Shown here piece after piece: positions 8,948-16,721 of a stretch of DNA of 64,000 nucleotides. Origin of the DNA: Bacteroidales bacterium UBA6192 (lineage in GTDB: Bacteria; Bacteroidota; Bacteroidia; Bacteroidales; F082); assembly GCA_002422725.1 (NCBI GenBank), contig DITE01000023.1, positions 6,741-70,740 on the forward strand, given 5' to 3'. Positions within the stretch are counted from its first letter, which is position 1. Each line of letters starts with the position of its first letter. Made by a program: the position numbers and the translations under genes. A model generated the notes under the pieces. That model saw only the letters and a list, made by a program, of their open reading frames with translations. It ran no database searches and was not told the origin of the DNA.

Positions 8948-9208
8948 TTAGTTAATAATTAATTTACCGCTTTTGCTCTGGCCATTGGCTTTCAGGTTGT
9001 AAAAATAGGTGCCTTTTTTTACTTCCCTAATGTCCCATAGCTGTTGGCCTTGTTTTGTTTTTAAGGCGAAGGAAATAACATTCCTGCCCTGTGCATCGGT
9101 TATTTGCAACTTCCTCGCTGGCGCGGATTTGTAACTTAGCAAAGCGATCTCATGAGGCGAAGCCGAATCATCCGTGCCACATTCAAATAAAATGATAAGT
9201 TTTGCCAT
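8948..9208 (-). CDS. Orphan T9SS C-terminal sorting domain (probable gene remnant)
   Basis: An 86-residue frame whose last about 55 residues (RKLQITDAQGRNVIS, REVKKGTYFYNLKANGQSKS, GKLIIN) form a standard type A T9SS C-terminal domain. It has no signal peptide and no cargo region; the first about 30 residues (MAKLIILFECGTDDSASPHE) do not look like an export signal. Sorting domains normally follow a large exported domain, so this is most likely the 3' remnant of a larger cargo gene, or a domain left after recombination between cargo genes. It still has an ATG and a good terminator. The 241 bp upstream contain no recognisable coding remainder. Confidence 0.55.
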   Translation of the reverse strand: MAKLIILFECGTDDSASPHEIALLSYKSAPARKLQITDAQGRNVISFALKTKQGQQLWDIREVKKGTYFYNLKANGQSKSGKLIIN

Positions 9209-9449
9209 AGAGCTAATTCCTTTTGTTTACATTCATCTATTTTGGTTGACGTAATCTACTAAATGGCAATCCGTATAATGAATTTTGCACTTCATGAATC
9301 AAATGTACATAATTTGATTGTATCCTAATTATTTCATGTAAACATGATGGTTTAGCTTCTGTGTGGCACTTTGCAAACACTATTTGCATTTACAACCAAT
9401 AAGACAGAAAACACGAGCATGAACAATCTAATGCGACTATCATGTTGTC

Positions 9450-10460
9450 CTAATATTTTATAGTTTTTTGATTCCATGTTCTTTTGTTATTTTGAATGTT
9501 ACATAAATAGATGCCCGGCGGGACACGTTCTAATGAAAATGTTATATCCCCTCCTTCATGAAAGATTTTTGATGAAAAAACTACTTGTCCACTGACATTC
9601 ACTAATTTAATGTTTACAATGCCGTTATTTACTCCTTGTATAGTGAGGTTTTTGGTAAAAGGAATTGGCATAATATTTAAGCTTAGTTGACCCTCAAGTT
9701 CATTAGTTCCAAGCATAAAAGAGCAGTCGCCCGGTTCTTGGACGAAGTACTCACTGTAATCCTCTATATAACCACTGGAGAAAAACCGCATTGTATCATT
9801 GATACTAACACAAGTTAATCCTTGATTTGTCAGACCCTGCATTCCATTAAAAGGTCCACAGAGTAGGTTGCCAACGCCTTCGATCCAAACTTGCCATGGG
9901 TGTTCATAAGAGTCTGGTGTAATGTTTGTCAAGTATATCACTTTATGCGTTTCTCCTTCTACCTCAAAGTAAGTCGTACTATCTACAACATAACTATTCA
10001 TTTCATTTGCAAACCAAACGGATACATTACTAATGGTATCACCTATGTTTGCCGTAAAATCAAACAATACCCCCTCATCATTATTACTATTGGTTCCAGG
10101 AGGAAGATAAAACACCCTTCCTTCACCATCATTTCGGTATGCTCCCCAGTATTCTCCCTCAGTTCTTGTTCTATATTCAGCCGGGCTACTATGATTATCT
10201 GCTGAATGTTTCAGAGGTTTAATAATTTCTGGCCCAATAAAAGATGAAAAATATATTTTTGAGTAAGTATTGCCATCTATTACAGTATCAAAATCATATG
10301 ACCCTACCTTAAAGTATAAATAATCAGAAGTTTCGCTTGTTCGGTCCGCAACTACCCATTGTACACTAGAATCAGGCAATGGTATGTAATTCTGCGAAAA
10401 CCCAATCAGAGTCCCTGTCAGCAACAGGATAAATAAAAGTGCTGTTACATAATTTTTCAT
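9450..10460 (-). CDS. T9SS-exported protein of unknown function
   Basis: A 336-residue protein with a signal peptide (MKNYVTALLFILLLTGTLIGFSQ) and a C-terminal T9SS sorting domain (about 255-336: LNIMPIPFTKNLTIQGV, GGDITFSLERVPPGIYLCNI). The central region (about 25-245) has the layout of a group of Bacteroidota surface proteins that open with a residue like W..(D/R)....Y.K and contain the block VLFDFTANIGDTI and a W.EGVG....P segment. No enzymatic motif is visible. It sits in a run of T9SS cargo genes next to transposase element A. The minus-strand gene starts at an ATG preceded by an AT-rich leader. Confidence 0.8.
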   Translation of the reverse strand: MKNYVTALLFILLLTGTLIGFSQNYIPLPDSSVQWVVADRTSETSDYLYFKVGSYDFDTVIDGNTYSKIYFSSFIGPEIIKPLKHSADNHSSPAEYRTRTEGEYWGAYRNDGEGRVFYLPPGTNSNNDEGVLFDFTANIGDTISNVSVWFANEMNSYVVDSTTYFEVEGETHKVIYLTNITPDSYEHPWQVWIEGVGNLLCGPFNGMQGLTNQGLTCVSINDTMRFFSSGYIEDYSEYFVQEPGDCSFMLGTNELEGQLSLNIMPIPFTKNLTIQGVNNGIVNIKLVNVSGQVVFSSKIFHEGGDITFSLERVPPGIYLCNIQNNKRTWNQKTIKY

Positions 10461-10801
10461 TTTTGTTTGTATTGGTTATTATGGAATATACATTGCCTAA
10501 TCACCCGGCCGTTCAGCAAATCGTGTTTGAAAAAACAATCTTTCTGGAAGGAAATCATTGTTCTGTTGTTGAGGCTGCTAAGGTAATAAATGAAAAGGCA
10601 GGTGTCAATAGAGAATGTTAAGTTTTTGACACTTTCGGGCTTGACTTAATGGAAAGGATACCTAGTATTTGTGACCACGCGAAAGATTCGCGCGGTAGCT
10701 GTGAGAAACCCTACCGCACCACCAGTCTCCCGCTTTGCCATGTGCCTCCTTCGGAAATGTTCAACAACCCGCCGCTGCCGCGCGAATCCCTTCGCGTGGC
10801 C

Positions 10802-11356
10802 TTATTTAGCAACAATAACTCCATCCAAAATACCTTTTTCTCCACTATAATCTATGGCACTACTGTAAACATAATCTTCAGGCTTAAATACAAGCCCTTC
10901 TTCAACAGGATTATAATGAATGTAGTTCAACTTTTCCTGTATCACTTTGTTGCTCCAAAGTTCAATTGGCATATTATCATGCCTCCAAAACTGAAAGTTT
11001 GTAACATTGGTTGATTGATCTGCTGCTTTCTTAAATTGCTCCAACAACCATTCTCTCCTGCTTTCTGCTTGATTATCCTTTATTGCCTGCACTATCTTTT
11101 TACTGGTGTATCGTTTAAAATCTCCCAATAACAGCTCAGGCTTTTGGCCTTCTGAACTTCTAAATATTAAGTGAACATGGCTTTTCATAATGCACCATGC
11201 AAAAACTTCCATTCCTTTATTCTGCTGACAAAAACGAAGGGCATCCAAGACTATATTTTTGTACTCGTTCCTCGTGAATACATCAATCCACTCCACTACA
11301 GCAAAGCTAACAAAATAAACTCCTTCCGGATTTCGGAACTTGTAGTTACGGCTCAT
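10802..11356 (-). CDS. REP-associated tyrosine transposase (RAYT, Y1 HUH family)
   Basis: A 184-residue protein. It has the HUH metal-binding motif (SHVHLIF, about residue 58), the block DFKRYTSKKI, and the family motif YIHYNPVEEGLV near residue 145, which is diagnostic of RAYT/TnpA-REP transposases. These enzymes cut and rejoin single-stranded REP hairpins using a tyrosine nucleophile. REP-like palindromes flank the gene on both sides, which is the usual context. The -7 box TATATTTG (complement of 11361-11368) lies only 4 bp upstream of the ATG, so the mRNA may be leaderless. The gene appears intact. Confidence 0.9.
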   Translation of the reverse strand: MSRNYKFRNPEGVYFVSFAVVEWIDVFTRNEYKNIVLDALRFCQQNKGMEVFAWCIMKSHVHLIFRSSEGQKPELLLGDFKRYTSKKIVQAIKDNQAESRREWLLEQFKKAADQSTNVTNFQFWRHDNMPIELWSNKVIQEKLNYIHYNPVEEGLVFKPEDYVYSSAIDYSGEKGILDGVIVAK

Positions 11357-11360
11357 TTAA

Positions 11361-11368
11361 CAAATATA
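11361..11368 (-). promoter_or_regulatory. Candidate -7 box of the RAYT gene
   Basis: The minus strand reads TATATTTG, matching TAnnTTTG, ending 4 bp before the start codon at 11356. In the miniature copy at 24.4 kb the corresponding sequence is ATATATTAG, which no longer matches. Confidence 0.45.
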
Positions 11369-11529
11369 ATTCTTTTAAGCATATTGCCATGAGAAAGATT
11401 CTTGGTTTTAATAGTATTCGTGACCACGCGAAAGATTCGCGCGGTAGCAGTGATTCTTGGTTTTAATAGGATTAGTGACCACGCGAAAGATTACCTTCGG
11501 TGAAAAAGTTCGCGCGGTAGCTGTGAGAT

Positions 11530-11600
11530 GAGTAACCCTATCGCACCACCAACCTATTACTTTGCCATGTGCCTCCTTCGGAAATGTTCGGCAACGAACA
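11530..11600 (-). pseudogene. Remnant of a T9SS sorting-domain tail beside element A (a second copy at 10708-10772)
   Basis: Read on the minus strand, the sequence encodes NISEGGTWQSNRLVVR and a stop codon. At 10708-10772 the same strand encodes NISEGGTWQSGRLVVR and a stop. These are typical last residues of a type A T9SS domain (compare KWQWGRLVVR at the end of the gene at 7296). The two fragments lie on opposite sides of the RAYT unit with about 85% identity over 55 bp. They probably come from the 3' end of a cargo gene that the element invaded or duplicated. No complete reading frame is attached to either. Confidence 0.55.
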
Positions 11601-11738
11601 AAATATGTCCGCTTCAACACCCTTTTGCAGAAGGTGTACGATTGCATTATACGACTTAATAGACATACATTCAACAAGATAGAAAGTTTGGCATGGTTAT
11701 TTGACATAGGATGGAAACAACAATAAAAAATATTCGCC

Positions 11739-12131
11739 ATGAAAACTTTATCAATAATCGCCTTCAGCCTGATCTTCGGACTTTCCATTCACACTTCTTC
11801 TTTTGCCGATGGGTTTAAAATGAAAGAAGAAGCTTACATCAATGATATTCCGTTCGACACCCATAAGATTGCCGGAAATTATATGCTCAACGAAGCCCTT
11901 CAACATTCTTTTGCCCTGGCAGATGAATCGATGGTAAACGATATCCCGTTCGATACCGAATGCATAGCCGATTTGGAAATCAGTCTCAGAGCCATGGATG
12001 TAGTCTTCAGACCCACAGCAGAGGAAGCAATAAACGATATTCCTTTTAGTACCACTGAGGTCGCCAGTTCGTTTTGGTGCCATGATACCATCGTCAGCAC
12101 AGAGTGGCCTTTTTGTCAGAAACTTATGTAA
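11739..12131 (+). CDS. Small exported protein with three INDIPF repeats
   Basis: A 130-residue protein with a signal peptide (MKTLSIIAFSLIFGLSIHTSSFA, cleavage probably after Ala-Asp or Phe-Ala). The mature part carries three spaced repeats: AYINDIPFDTHKIA (about 32-45), SMVNDIPFDTECIA (about 64-77) and EAINDIPFSTTEVA (about 98-111), with a period near 33 residues. The spacers are less conserved. The short C-terminus contains two cysteines (FWCHD, PFCQKLM). I do not recognise a named family. The strict conservation of (I/V)NDIPF.T...A suggests a binding or structural repeat. A strong terminator follows at 12175, so it is probably a single-gene unit. Confidence 0.8.
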   Translation: MKTLSIIAFSLIFGLSIHTSSFADGFKMKEEAYINDIPFDTHKIAGNYMLNEALQHSFALADESMVNDIPFDTECIADLEISLRAMDVVFRPTAEEAINDIPFSTTEVASSFWCHDTIVSTEWPFCQKLM

Positions 12132-12174
12132 AGTAGTTTTTTTTCATAGTAATGTTGGTTAAACTGTTCGCCCG

Positions 12175-12202
12175 AAAAGCCCCTGATTATCAGGGGCTTT
12201 TT
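12175..12202 (+). terminator. Intrinsic terminator after the INDIPF-repeat gene
   Basis: The stem AAAAGCCCCTGA pairs perfectly with TCAGGGGCTTTT around a 4-nt loop, followed by TTCTTT. It lies 43 bp after the stop codon. Confidence 0.85.
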
Positions 12203-12307
12203 CTTTATGTGCCAAGGGTTGTGAGCTGTAAGGACTACAAAAAATCATCAGACATGAAATAAATAAAATAAATAAAGACAAAAATATCTTATATTATAAA
12301 AAATGTG

Positions 12308-12315
12308 TACTTTTG
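12308..12315 (+). promoter_or_regulatory. -7 box of the RIC/Rrf2 operon (TACTTTTG)
   Basis: TACTTTTG matches TAnnTTTG and lies 25 bp before the ATG at 12341. The 60 bp upstream are almost entirely A and T, without a clear -33 TTTG, as seen at regulated promoters. An activator or Rrf2 site could lie there, but none can be assigned. Confidence 0.55.
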
Positions 12316-12340
12316 CACTATTCAATTAAAAAATCATTCT

Positions 12341-13069
12341 ATGAAAAACTATGATAATATGACCGTTGCGGAAATTGTTGCACAGGATTACCGGGCTGCA
12401 GATATTTTTCGCGAACATAACATTGACTTCTGTTGCGGAGGCAACATCAGGCTAACTGAAGCCTGCAATCCTTTGCAGATCAATGTTCAGCATCTCATCA
12501 GCCAGATCAGTCAGCTTGAAACTGAACCGGCAGATCAAACTGATCAGTATATCGAATGGTCTCCCGATCTGTTGGCTGACTATATAGAGCAAACCCACCA
12601 TGTTTATGTAACCCGAAACATTCCGGTTATCACGGCCTATCTGCAAAAAATTGTGTCGGTTCATGGCGAAAACCATCCTGAGTTGCATCGGGTTCTGAAA
12701 TTGTTTCTGGCTTCATCAGAGGAACTTACCGATCATATGAAGCGGGAAGAAATGGTCCTTTTTCCTTTTATCAGGCAAATGACCACTGGGGTGAAAGAAG
12801 GCCGTGAATTTCGTAAACCTGGCTTTGGAACAGTGATCAATCCCATTAGCCGCATGATGACGGAGCATACCACCGAGGGAAACCGTTTCAGGGAAATGTC
12901 GGCCCTTACCAACCAATATGCTGCACCTTCGGATGCCTGCAACACTTATGTGGTTACCCTTGCGAAACTAAATGAGTTTGAATTGGACCTCCATAAGCAC
13001 ATTCACCTCGAAAACAACATACTTTTTCCGAAAGCCATTGAAATGGAAAATGTACTTTTGTCGAACTAA
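12341..13069 (+). CDS. ric: Iron-sulfur cluster repair di-iron protein (RIC/YtfE/ScdA)
   Basis: A 242-residue protein with the N-terminal ScdA domain (MTVAEIVAQDYRAADIFREH, then the conserved DFCCGG cysteine pair at about residues 29-34) and a C-terminal hemerythrin-like four-helix domain. The latter supplies the di-iron ligands (H in TEHTTEGNRFREM and HKHIHLENNILFP, with Glu in KREEMVLFPFI). RIC proteins repair Fe-S clusters damaged by nitric oxide or oxidative stress. The start at 12341 gives the family N-terminus MKNYDNM; an upstream TTG would lie inside the promoter. It is 2 bp from an Rrf2 regulator and upstream of nirK, consistent with defence against NO made during nitrite reduction. 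Confidence 0.93.
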   Translation: MKNYDNMTVAEIVAQDYRAADIFREHNIDFCCGGNIRLTEACNPLQINVQHLISQISQLETEPADQTDQYIEWSPDLLADYIEQTHHVYVTRNIPVITAYLQKIVSVHGENHPELHRVLKLFLASSEELTDHMKREEMVLFPFIRQMTTGVKEGREFRKPGFGTVINPISRMMTEHTTEGNRFREMSALTNQYAAPSDACNTYVVTLAKLNEFELDLHKHIHLENNILFPKAIEMENVLLSN

Positions 13070-13071
13070 TC

Positions 13072-13512
13072 ATGCTGAATATGTTTTCGAAAGCCTGCAA
13101 ATACGCTATAAAAGCTTTGATCTACATTGCTTCACGTTCCAACGATGCAACACGAATCAGTCTGCGCGATATTGCGGCAAAGATCGATTCGCCCGAACAT
13201 TTCACGGCTAAAATAATGCAGGTGCTGAGCAAGCAGGGAATTGTTTCGTCAATCAAAGGCCCTAATGGGGGATTCTATATCGAAAATGATGCCCCGCCAA
13301 TTAAACTGCTCGATGTTGTCAGGGCTATCGATGGTGTGCAACACCTCAGCGGTTGCGGCCTGGGGTTGAAGGAATGCTCGGCCCATCAGCCTTGTCCGAT
13401 TCATAACGAGTTTAGTGAAATAAGAGGGCAAATGTTAACAATGCTCCGTGAAAATACCATTCAACAACTTGCCGCGGAACTGTCAGCAGGTCATGCCGTG
13501 CTCAAACATTAA
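13072..13512 (+). CDS. Rrf2 family transcriptional regulator (NsrR/IscR-like)
   Basis: A 146-residue protein with an N-terminal winged helix (MFSKACKYAIKALIYIASRS, then ISLRDIAAKIDSPEHFTAKI) and the Rrf2 wing (GIVSSIKGPNGGFYI). Three cysteines follow in the spacing C-GLGLKE-C-SAHQP-C (about residues 102-115), which is the arrangement that binds a [2Fe-2S] or [4Fe-4S] cluster in IscR and NsrR. It probably senses NO or cluster status and controls the RIC/NirK genes, inferred from gene order: the start is 2 bp after ric and nirK follows 63 bp later. A cluster-free Rrf2 function is possible but less likely, given all three cysteines. Confidence 0.9.
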   Translation: MLNMFSKACKYAIKALIYIASRSNDATRISLRDIAAKIDSPEHFTAKIMQVLSKQGIVSSIKGPNGGFYIENDAPPIKLLDVVRAIDGVQHLSGCGLGLKECSAHQPCPIHNEFSEIRGQMLTMLRENTIQQLAAELSAGHAVLKH

Positions 13513-13575
13513 TGAATTACATTTTTTTCTACTAATAAAGGATAAATAACTCTTATAATCTTAATATAAAACATC

Positions 13576-15042
13576 ATGAAAACATCACTTATACGGTCAA
13601 CTTTGACCATTTTGATTATCAGCCTTGGGTCTGCTGCATTGTGGCTGTCATGCTCGCGCTCTGAAAAACCAGCCGGGCCAGTTGACTACGAACTTGCTGT
13701 TCAGGGTGAAGTGCTTGCAGAGCTTACAGACGCACCATTTGTTCCTGCCCGTATCAATCAGAAAACCAACACCAAAGTCATCGTAAATCTTGAGGTAATC
13801 GAGCAGGTGATGCGGCTTGCCGATGGGGTTGAATACACCTTCTGGACATTTGGCGGAAAGGTTCCAGGCAAGTTCATCAGGGTTCGCCAGGGCGACCTGG
13901 TTGAGTTTCACCTGCATAATCATCCCGATAATATGCTGCCTCACAACATCGACCTGCATGCTGTTACCGGTCCGGGCGGAGGTGCCGAAGCATCGCTTGT
14001 TGCACCTGGAAAAAGTGCACAATTCAGCTTCAGGGCACTCAATCAGGGATTGTATGTGTATCATTGTGCAACAGCACCTGTGGGCATGCACATTGCCAAT
14101 GGCATGTATGGACTTATACTCGTAGAACCCCTTGAGGGACTTCCTCCTGTTGATCATGAATTTTATGTGATGCAGAGTGAGTTTTACACCGCTGGTAAAT
14201 TTGGCGAAAAGGGTCATCAGGAATTTGACATGCAAAAAGCCCTTGACGAAAAACCCGACTATGTGGTGATGAACGGAGCTGTGGGCGCTTCGGCAGGCGA
14301 CAACGCCATGAAAGTGAAAGTGGGCGAAACCGTCAGGCTATATCTCGGTAATGGAGGCCCCAACCTGGTTTCGTCATTCCATGTGATCGGAGAAATTTTC
14401 GACAAAGTGTATGTTGAAGGTGGTACGCTGATCAACCGCGATGTGCAAACAACGCTTGTTCCCGCAGGAGGATCGGCAATAGTCGAATTCAAATGTGAGG
14501 TTCCCGGAACGCTCCATCTGGTTGACCACAGTATTTTCAGGGCTTTCAACAAAGGTGCGCTGGCGCAGATCAAAGTTGCAGGCGATGAAAACCATCAGGT
14601 TTATACTGGCAAGGAAAAAGAAGAAGTTTACCTACCTGAAGGCTCTGCCATACAGCGTATTAGCTCAGGAAAACAAGCTGATTCTGAAGAAAGTCTGCCA
14701 GAGAAATCCCTGGATGAACGACTTGCTGCCGGAAAGACACTCTACAACCAAAACTGCATGGCCTGCCACATGGATCATGGAAATGGTATTGCCGGAACAT
14801 TTCCACCATTGGTCAATTCGGATTTCCTTCAGGCAAGAGCCGACAAGGGAATTGGAATCATCCTGAAAGGATTGCAGGGCGAAATTCAAGTGAACGGACA
14901 AAAATACAACAACATTATGCCGGCAGTTGCACTCAGCGACGATCAGGTTGCCAGCATACTCACTTACATTTACAATCAGTTTGACAATGGCGGAGGCCTG
15001 GTGAAAGCATCCGAAGTGAAAGACTGGCGCAATAAGGAGTAA
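13576..15042 (+). CDS. nirK: Copper nitrite reductase with C-terminal cytochrome c domain
   Basis: This 488-residue protein reduces nitrite to nitric oxide. A lipoprotein signal (LWLSC, Cys26) implies periplasmic attachment to a membrane. Two cupredoxin domains contain the expected type 1 Cu ligands (His123, Cys164, His172, Met177) and type 2 Cu ligands (His128, His163, His318), and the catalytic Asp126 is in HNIDLHA. After a linker (about 340-380) comes a class I cytochrome c domain with CMACH (394-398) and a probable axial Met448 in NNIMPA. Such fused NirKs deliver electrons through their own haem. It is the centre of a cluster with RIC, an Rrf2 regulator, an FGE-like protein and SCO. No nitric oxide or nitrous oxide reductase is present in the window. 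Confidence 0.96.
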   Translation: MKTSLIRSTLTILIISLGSAALWLSCSRSEKPAGPVDYELAVQGEVLAELTDAPFVPARINQKTNTKVIVNLEVIEQVMRLADGVEYTFWTFGGKVPGKFIRVRQGDLVEFHLHNHPDNMLPHNIDLHAVTGPGGGAEASLVAPGKSAQFSFRALNQGLYVYHCATAPVGMHIANGMYGLILVEPLEGLPPVDHEFYVMQSEFYTAGKFGEKGHQEFDMQKALDEKPDYVVMNGAVGASAGDNAMKVKVGETVRLYLGNGGPNLVSSFHVIGEIFDKVYVEGGTLINRDVQTTLVPAGGSAIVEFKCEVPGTLHLVDHSIFRAFNKGALAQIKVAGDENHQVYTGKEKEEVYLPEGSAIQRISSGKQADSEESLPEKSLDERLAAGKTLYNQNCMACHMDHGNGIAGTFPPLVNSDFLQARADKGIGIILKGLQGEIQVNGQKYNNIMPAVALSDDQVASILTYIYNQFDNGGGLVKASEVKDWRNKE

Positions 15043-15048
15043 TTTGTC

Positions 15049-15810
15049 ATGCATCCATTAATCCGAACCGGCATATTACTTTTCTGGCTGCAGGGCTCCG
15101 TCTTGGTAGCTCAGCCAACGGGAATGATTTTTGTTCCTGCTGGTTCGTATGTCCCGTTTGTTAAAGGCGAAAAGCAACAGATCAGGGTAAACAGTTTCTG
15201 GATGGATGAGAAGCAGGTGACCAATGCCGGGTTCCTTGAATTTGTCAAGAGCAATCCACAGTGGTCGCGCGGGCAGATGAAAAGACTTTTTGCCGACGAG
15301 GATTATCTCAGTCATTGGAATGGCGATGGTGCTGATCCGGTGTTTGATGAGGACCTCGATAAGCCTGTTGTGAATATGTCGTGGTTTGCTGCAAAAGCCT
15401 ATTGTGAGTGGGCAGGGAAACGCCTGCCCACTATGCATGAATGGGAATATGCGGCAACCTCTCTGCCAGTAGGGGAAAGCGATAGCAGTAGTTTGCACAA
15501 CATCATCGCAAACTGGTACAGCAGAAAAGGCGGAGAATTGGACACTGCGGGAAGCGTTTACAAAAATCAACTTGGGCTTTGGGATATGTATGGTCAGGTT
15601 TGGGAGTGGGTCTACGACTTCAACAGCATAGTGAGCAACGATGATTCGCGCAACCAGGAAGAAGCCCCTGAAGGACTGTTTTGCGGCAGTGCATCTCTCA
15701 ATGCCAACGATGCCTCCGACTATGCCACTTTCATACGATATGCTTTCAGGGGAAGCCTGAAGGGAAATTATACAACCCGTAAGCTCGGGTTCAGATGCGC
15801 CAAACCATAA
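15049..15810 (+). CDS. Formylglycine-generating-enzyme (FGE/SUMF1) family protein
   Basis: A 253-residue protein with a signal peptide (ILLFWLQGSVLVAQ) and the FGE-sulfatase domain: MIFVPAGSY, FWMDEKQVTNAGFLEFV, PVVNMSWFAAKAYCEWAGKRLPTMHEWEYAA, GLWDMYGQVWEWVYD, and a C-terminal RGSLKGNYTTRKLGFRCA. Classical FGE oxidises a sulfatase cysteine to formylglycine using two active-site cysteines; most bacterial homologues do other things. Here it begins 6 bp after nirK and precedes a SCO protein, and no sulfatase is nearby. It therefore more likely takes part in nitrite reductase maturation or an uncharacterised step; that role is inferred from position only. Confidence 0.85.
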   Translation: MHPLIRTGILLFWLQGSVLVAQPTGMIFVPAGSYVPFVKGEKQQIRVNSFWMDEKQVTNAGFLEFVKSNPQWSRGQMKRLFADEDYLSHWNGDGADPVFDEDLDKPVVNMSWFAAKAYCEWAGKRLPTMHEWEYAATSLPVGESDSSSLHNIIANWYSRKGGELDTAGSVYKNQLGLWDMYGQVWEWVYDFNSIVSNDDSRNQEEAPEGLFCGSASLNANDASDYATFIRYAFRGSLKGNYTTRKLGFRCAKP

Positions 15811-15820
15811 AAAAATAAAT

Positions 15821-16441
15821 ATGATGATGAAAAAAATTGTCTTGTTTTCATTTTTGATTCTGGCCTCGGTGTCCTGTGCCGAATCCAGCAAAAAAGCAAA
15901 GGAATGCTGCAACACAAAAACCAGCAAACAAAAGGATATTCCTGCTGAAATACCGGGAACATCGGTTTATCAGCTTGGAGGAGAATGGACCGACCAGCAT
16001 GGTCACCAACTTGGCCTTGAGTCGCTTGCCGGGAAACCTGTTGTCATGAGCATGATTTTTACACACTGCGAATATGCCTGCCCCATGATGATCAACGACC
16101 TAAAGCTGATCGAGAATCAGTTCAGCCAGTCAGAACGTGAACATTTTCGGTTCGTTATGTTAAGCTTTGATCACCTGCGCGACACTGCCCAACGATTGCA
16201 CGATTATGCCCAGACACAGGGATTGGGCGACAATTGGATACTGCTTAACGGCAGTGCAGATCAGGTAAAAGAACTATCGGTGGTGCTCAATATCTCCTTT
16301 GAGATGATGGAAAATGGTTCGTTTTCGCATGCCAACCGCAAACTTGTGCTGGATAAATCAGGCACTATTGTGTTTGCTCAGGATGGACTTCAGACAAAAA
16401 GTGAGCCTGTTGTGAGGGCTGTGAGGGATTTGTTGGAGTGA
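15821..16441 (+). CDS. SCO1/SenC family copper chaperone lipoprotein
   Basis: A 206-residue thioredoxin-fold protein. The N-terminus has a lipobox (ASVSC) and a Cys-Cys pair (KECCN) before the domain. The copper-binding CxxxC is CEYAC in the segment MIFTHCEYACPMMINDLK, and the third ligand is probably His in GSFSHANRK. SCO proteins deliver copper to cytochrome oxidase CuA. Beside nirK this one probably supplies NirK or N2O-reductase-type copper sites, which is an inference from context. The start is 10 bp after the FGE-like gene, so all three are likely one transcript. There are three consecutive in-frame ATGs and any could be used. Confidence 0.9.
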   Translation: MMMKKIVLFSFLILASVSCAESSKKAKECCNTKTSKQKDIPAEIPGTSVYQLGGEWTDQHGHQLGLESLAGKPVVMSMIFTHCEYACPMMINDLKLIENQFSQSEREHFRFVMLSFDHLRDTAQRLHDYAQTQGLGDNWILLNGSADQVKELSVVLNISFEMMENGSFSHANRKLVLDKSGTIVFAQDGLQTKSEPVVRAVRDLLE

Positions 16442-16620
16442 TTGATGTCTGGCTCAGTGAGACAATACTTGTTGGTTACTGAAATCAAGTTTTGGTATTG
16501 TATTCGCACTTTCTGAAAGTATTTCACGATGATAACACGTGAATATACCCACCCAAACCCAATTTTGACCAGTTATTGTAATGAAGCCTTATAAGGTGAA
16601 TGGTTTTCGAGGCAATAAAT

Positions 16621-16628
16621 TACCTTTG
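16621..16628 (+). promoter_or_regulatory. Candidate -7 box (TACCTTTG) for the RND efflux operon
   Basis: TACCTTTG matches TAnnTTTG and lies 93 bp before the ATG at 16722, leaving a leader of about 85 nt. No clear -33 box is visible. Confidence 0.4.
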
Positions 16629-16721
16629 CAGGCGTCTGAAAATCATTTTTAACACTATTGGGTACAGCCCTGAGGAATCATTTTCGGATTTAGGTTGTTA
16701 TTTACATTATATATTCTGCAT

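Larger units (their letters stand above)
10771..11450 (-). mobile_element. Element A: REP-associated tyrosine transposase unit with inverted ends
   Basis: The unit consists of a RAYT-type gene bounded by imperfect palindromes. The left end (10771-10801) is CCGCTGCCGCGCGAATCCC TTCGCGTGGCC, directly abutting the transposase stop codon. The right end (about 11421-11450) carries GACCACGCGAAAGATTCGCG CGGTAGC. Further copies of the right-type palindrome lie outside the unit at 10672-10698 and about 11477-11526. The last of these is interrupted by a short insertion that includes ACCTTCGGTG. An internally deleted relative with perfect ends is present at 24373-24639. The boundaries are set by comparison with that copy. 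Confidence 0.75.

Noticed and set aside
10439..10621. 60-residue plus-strand frame after the T9SS gene start (MEYTLPNHPAVQQIVFEKTI)
   Set aside because: It overlaps the start of a real minus-strand gene, has no recognisable family and no promoter. It may be a fragment but cannot be supported.
11408..11788. 126-residue minus-strand frame next to element A
   Set aside because: It runs through REP palindromes and the T9SS tail fragment in the wrong frame; no coding character is visible.
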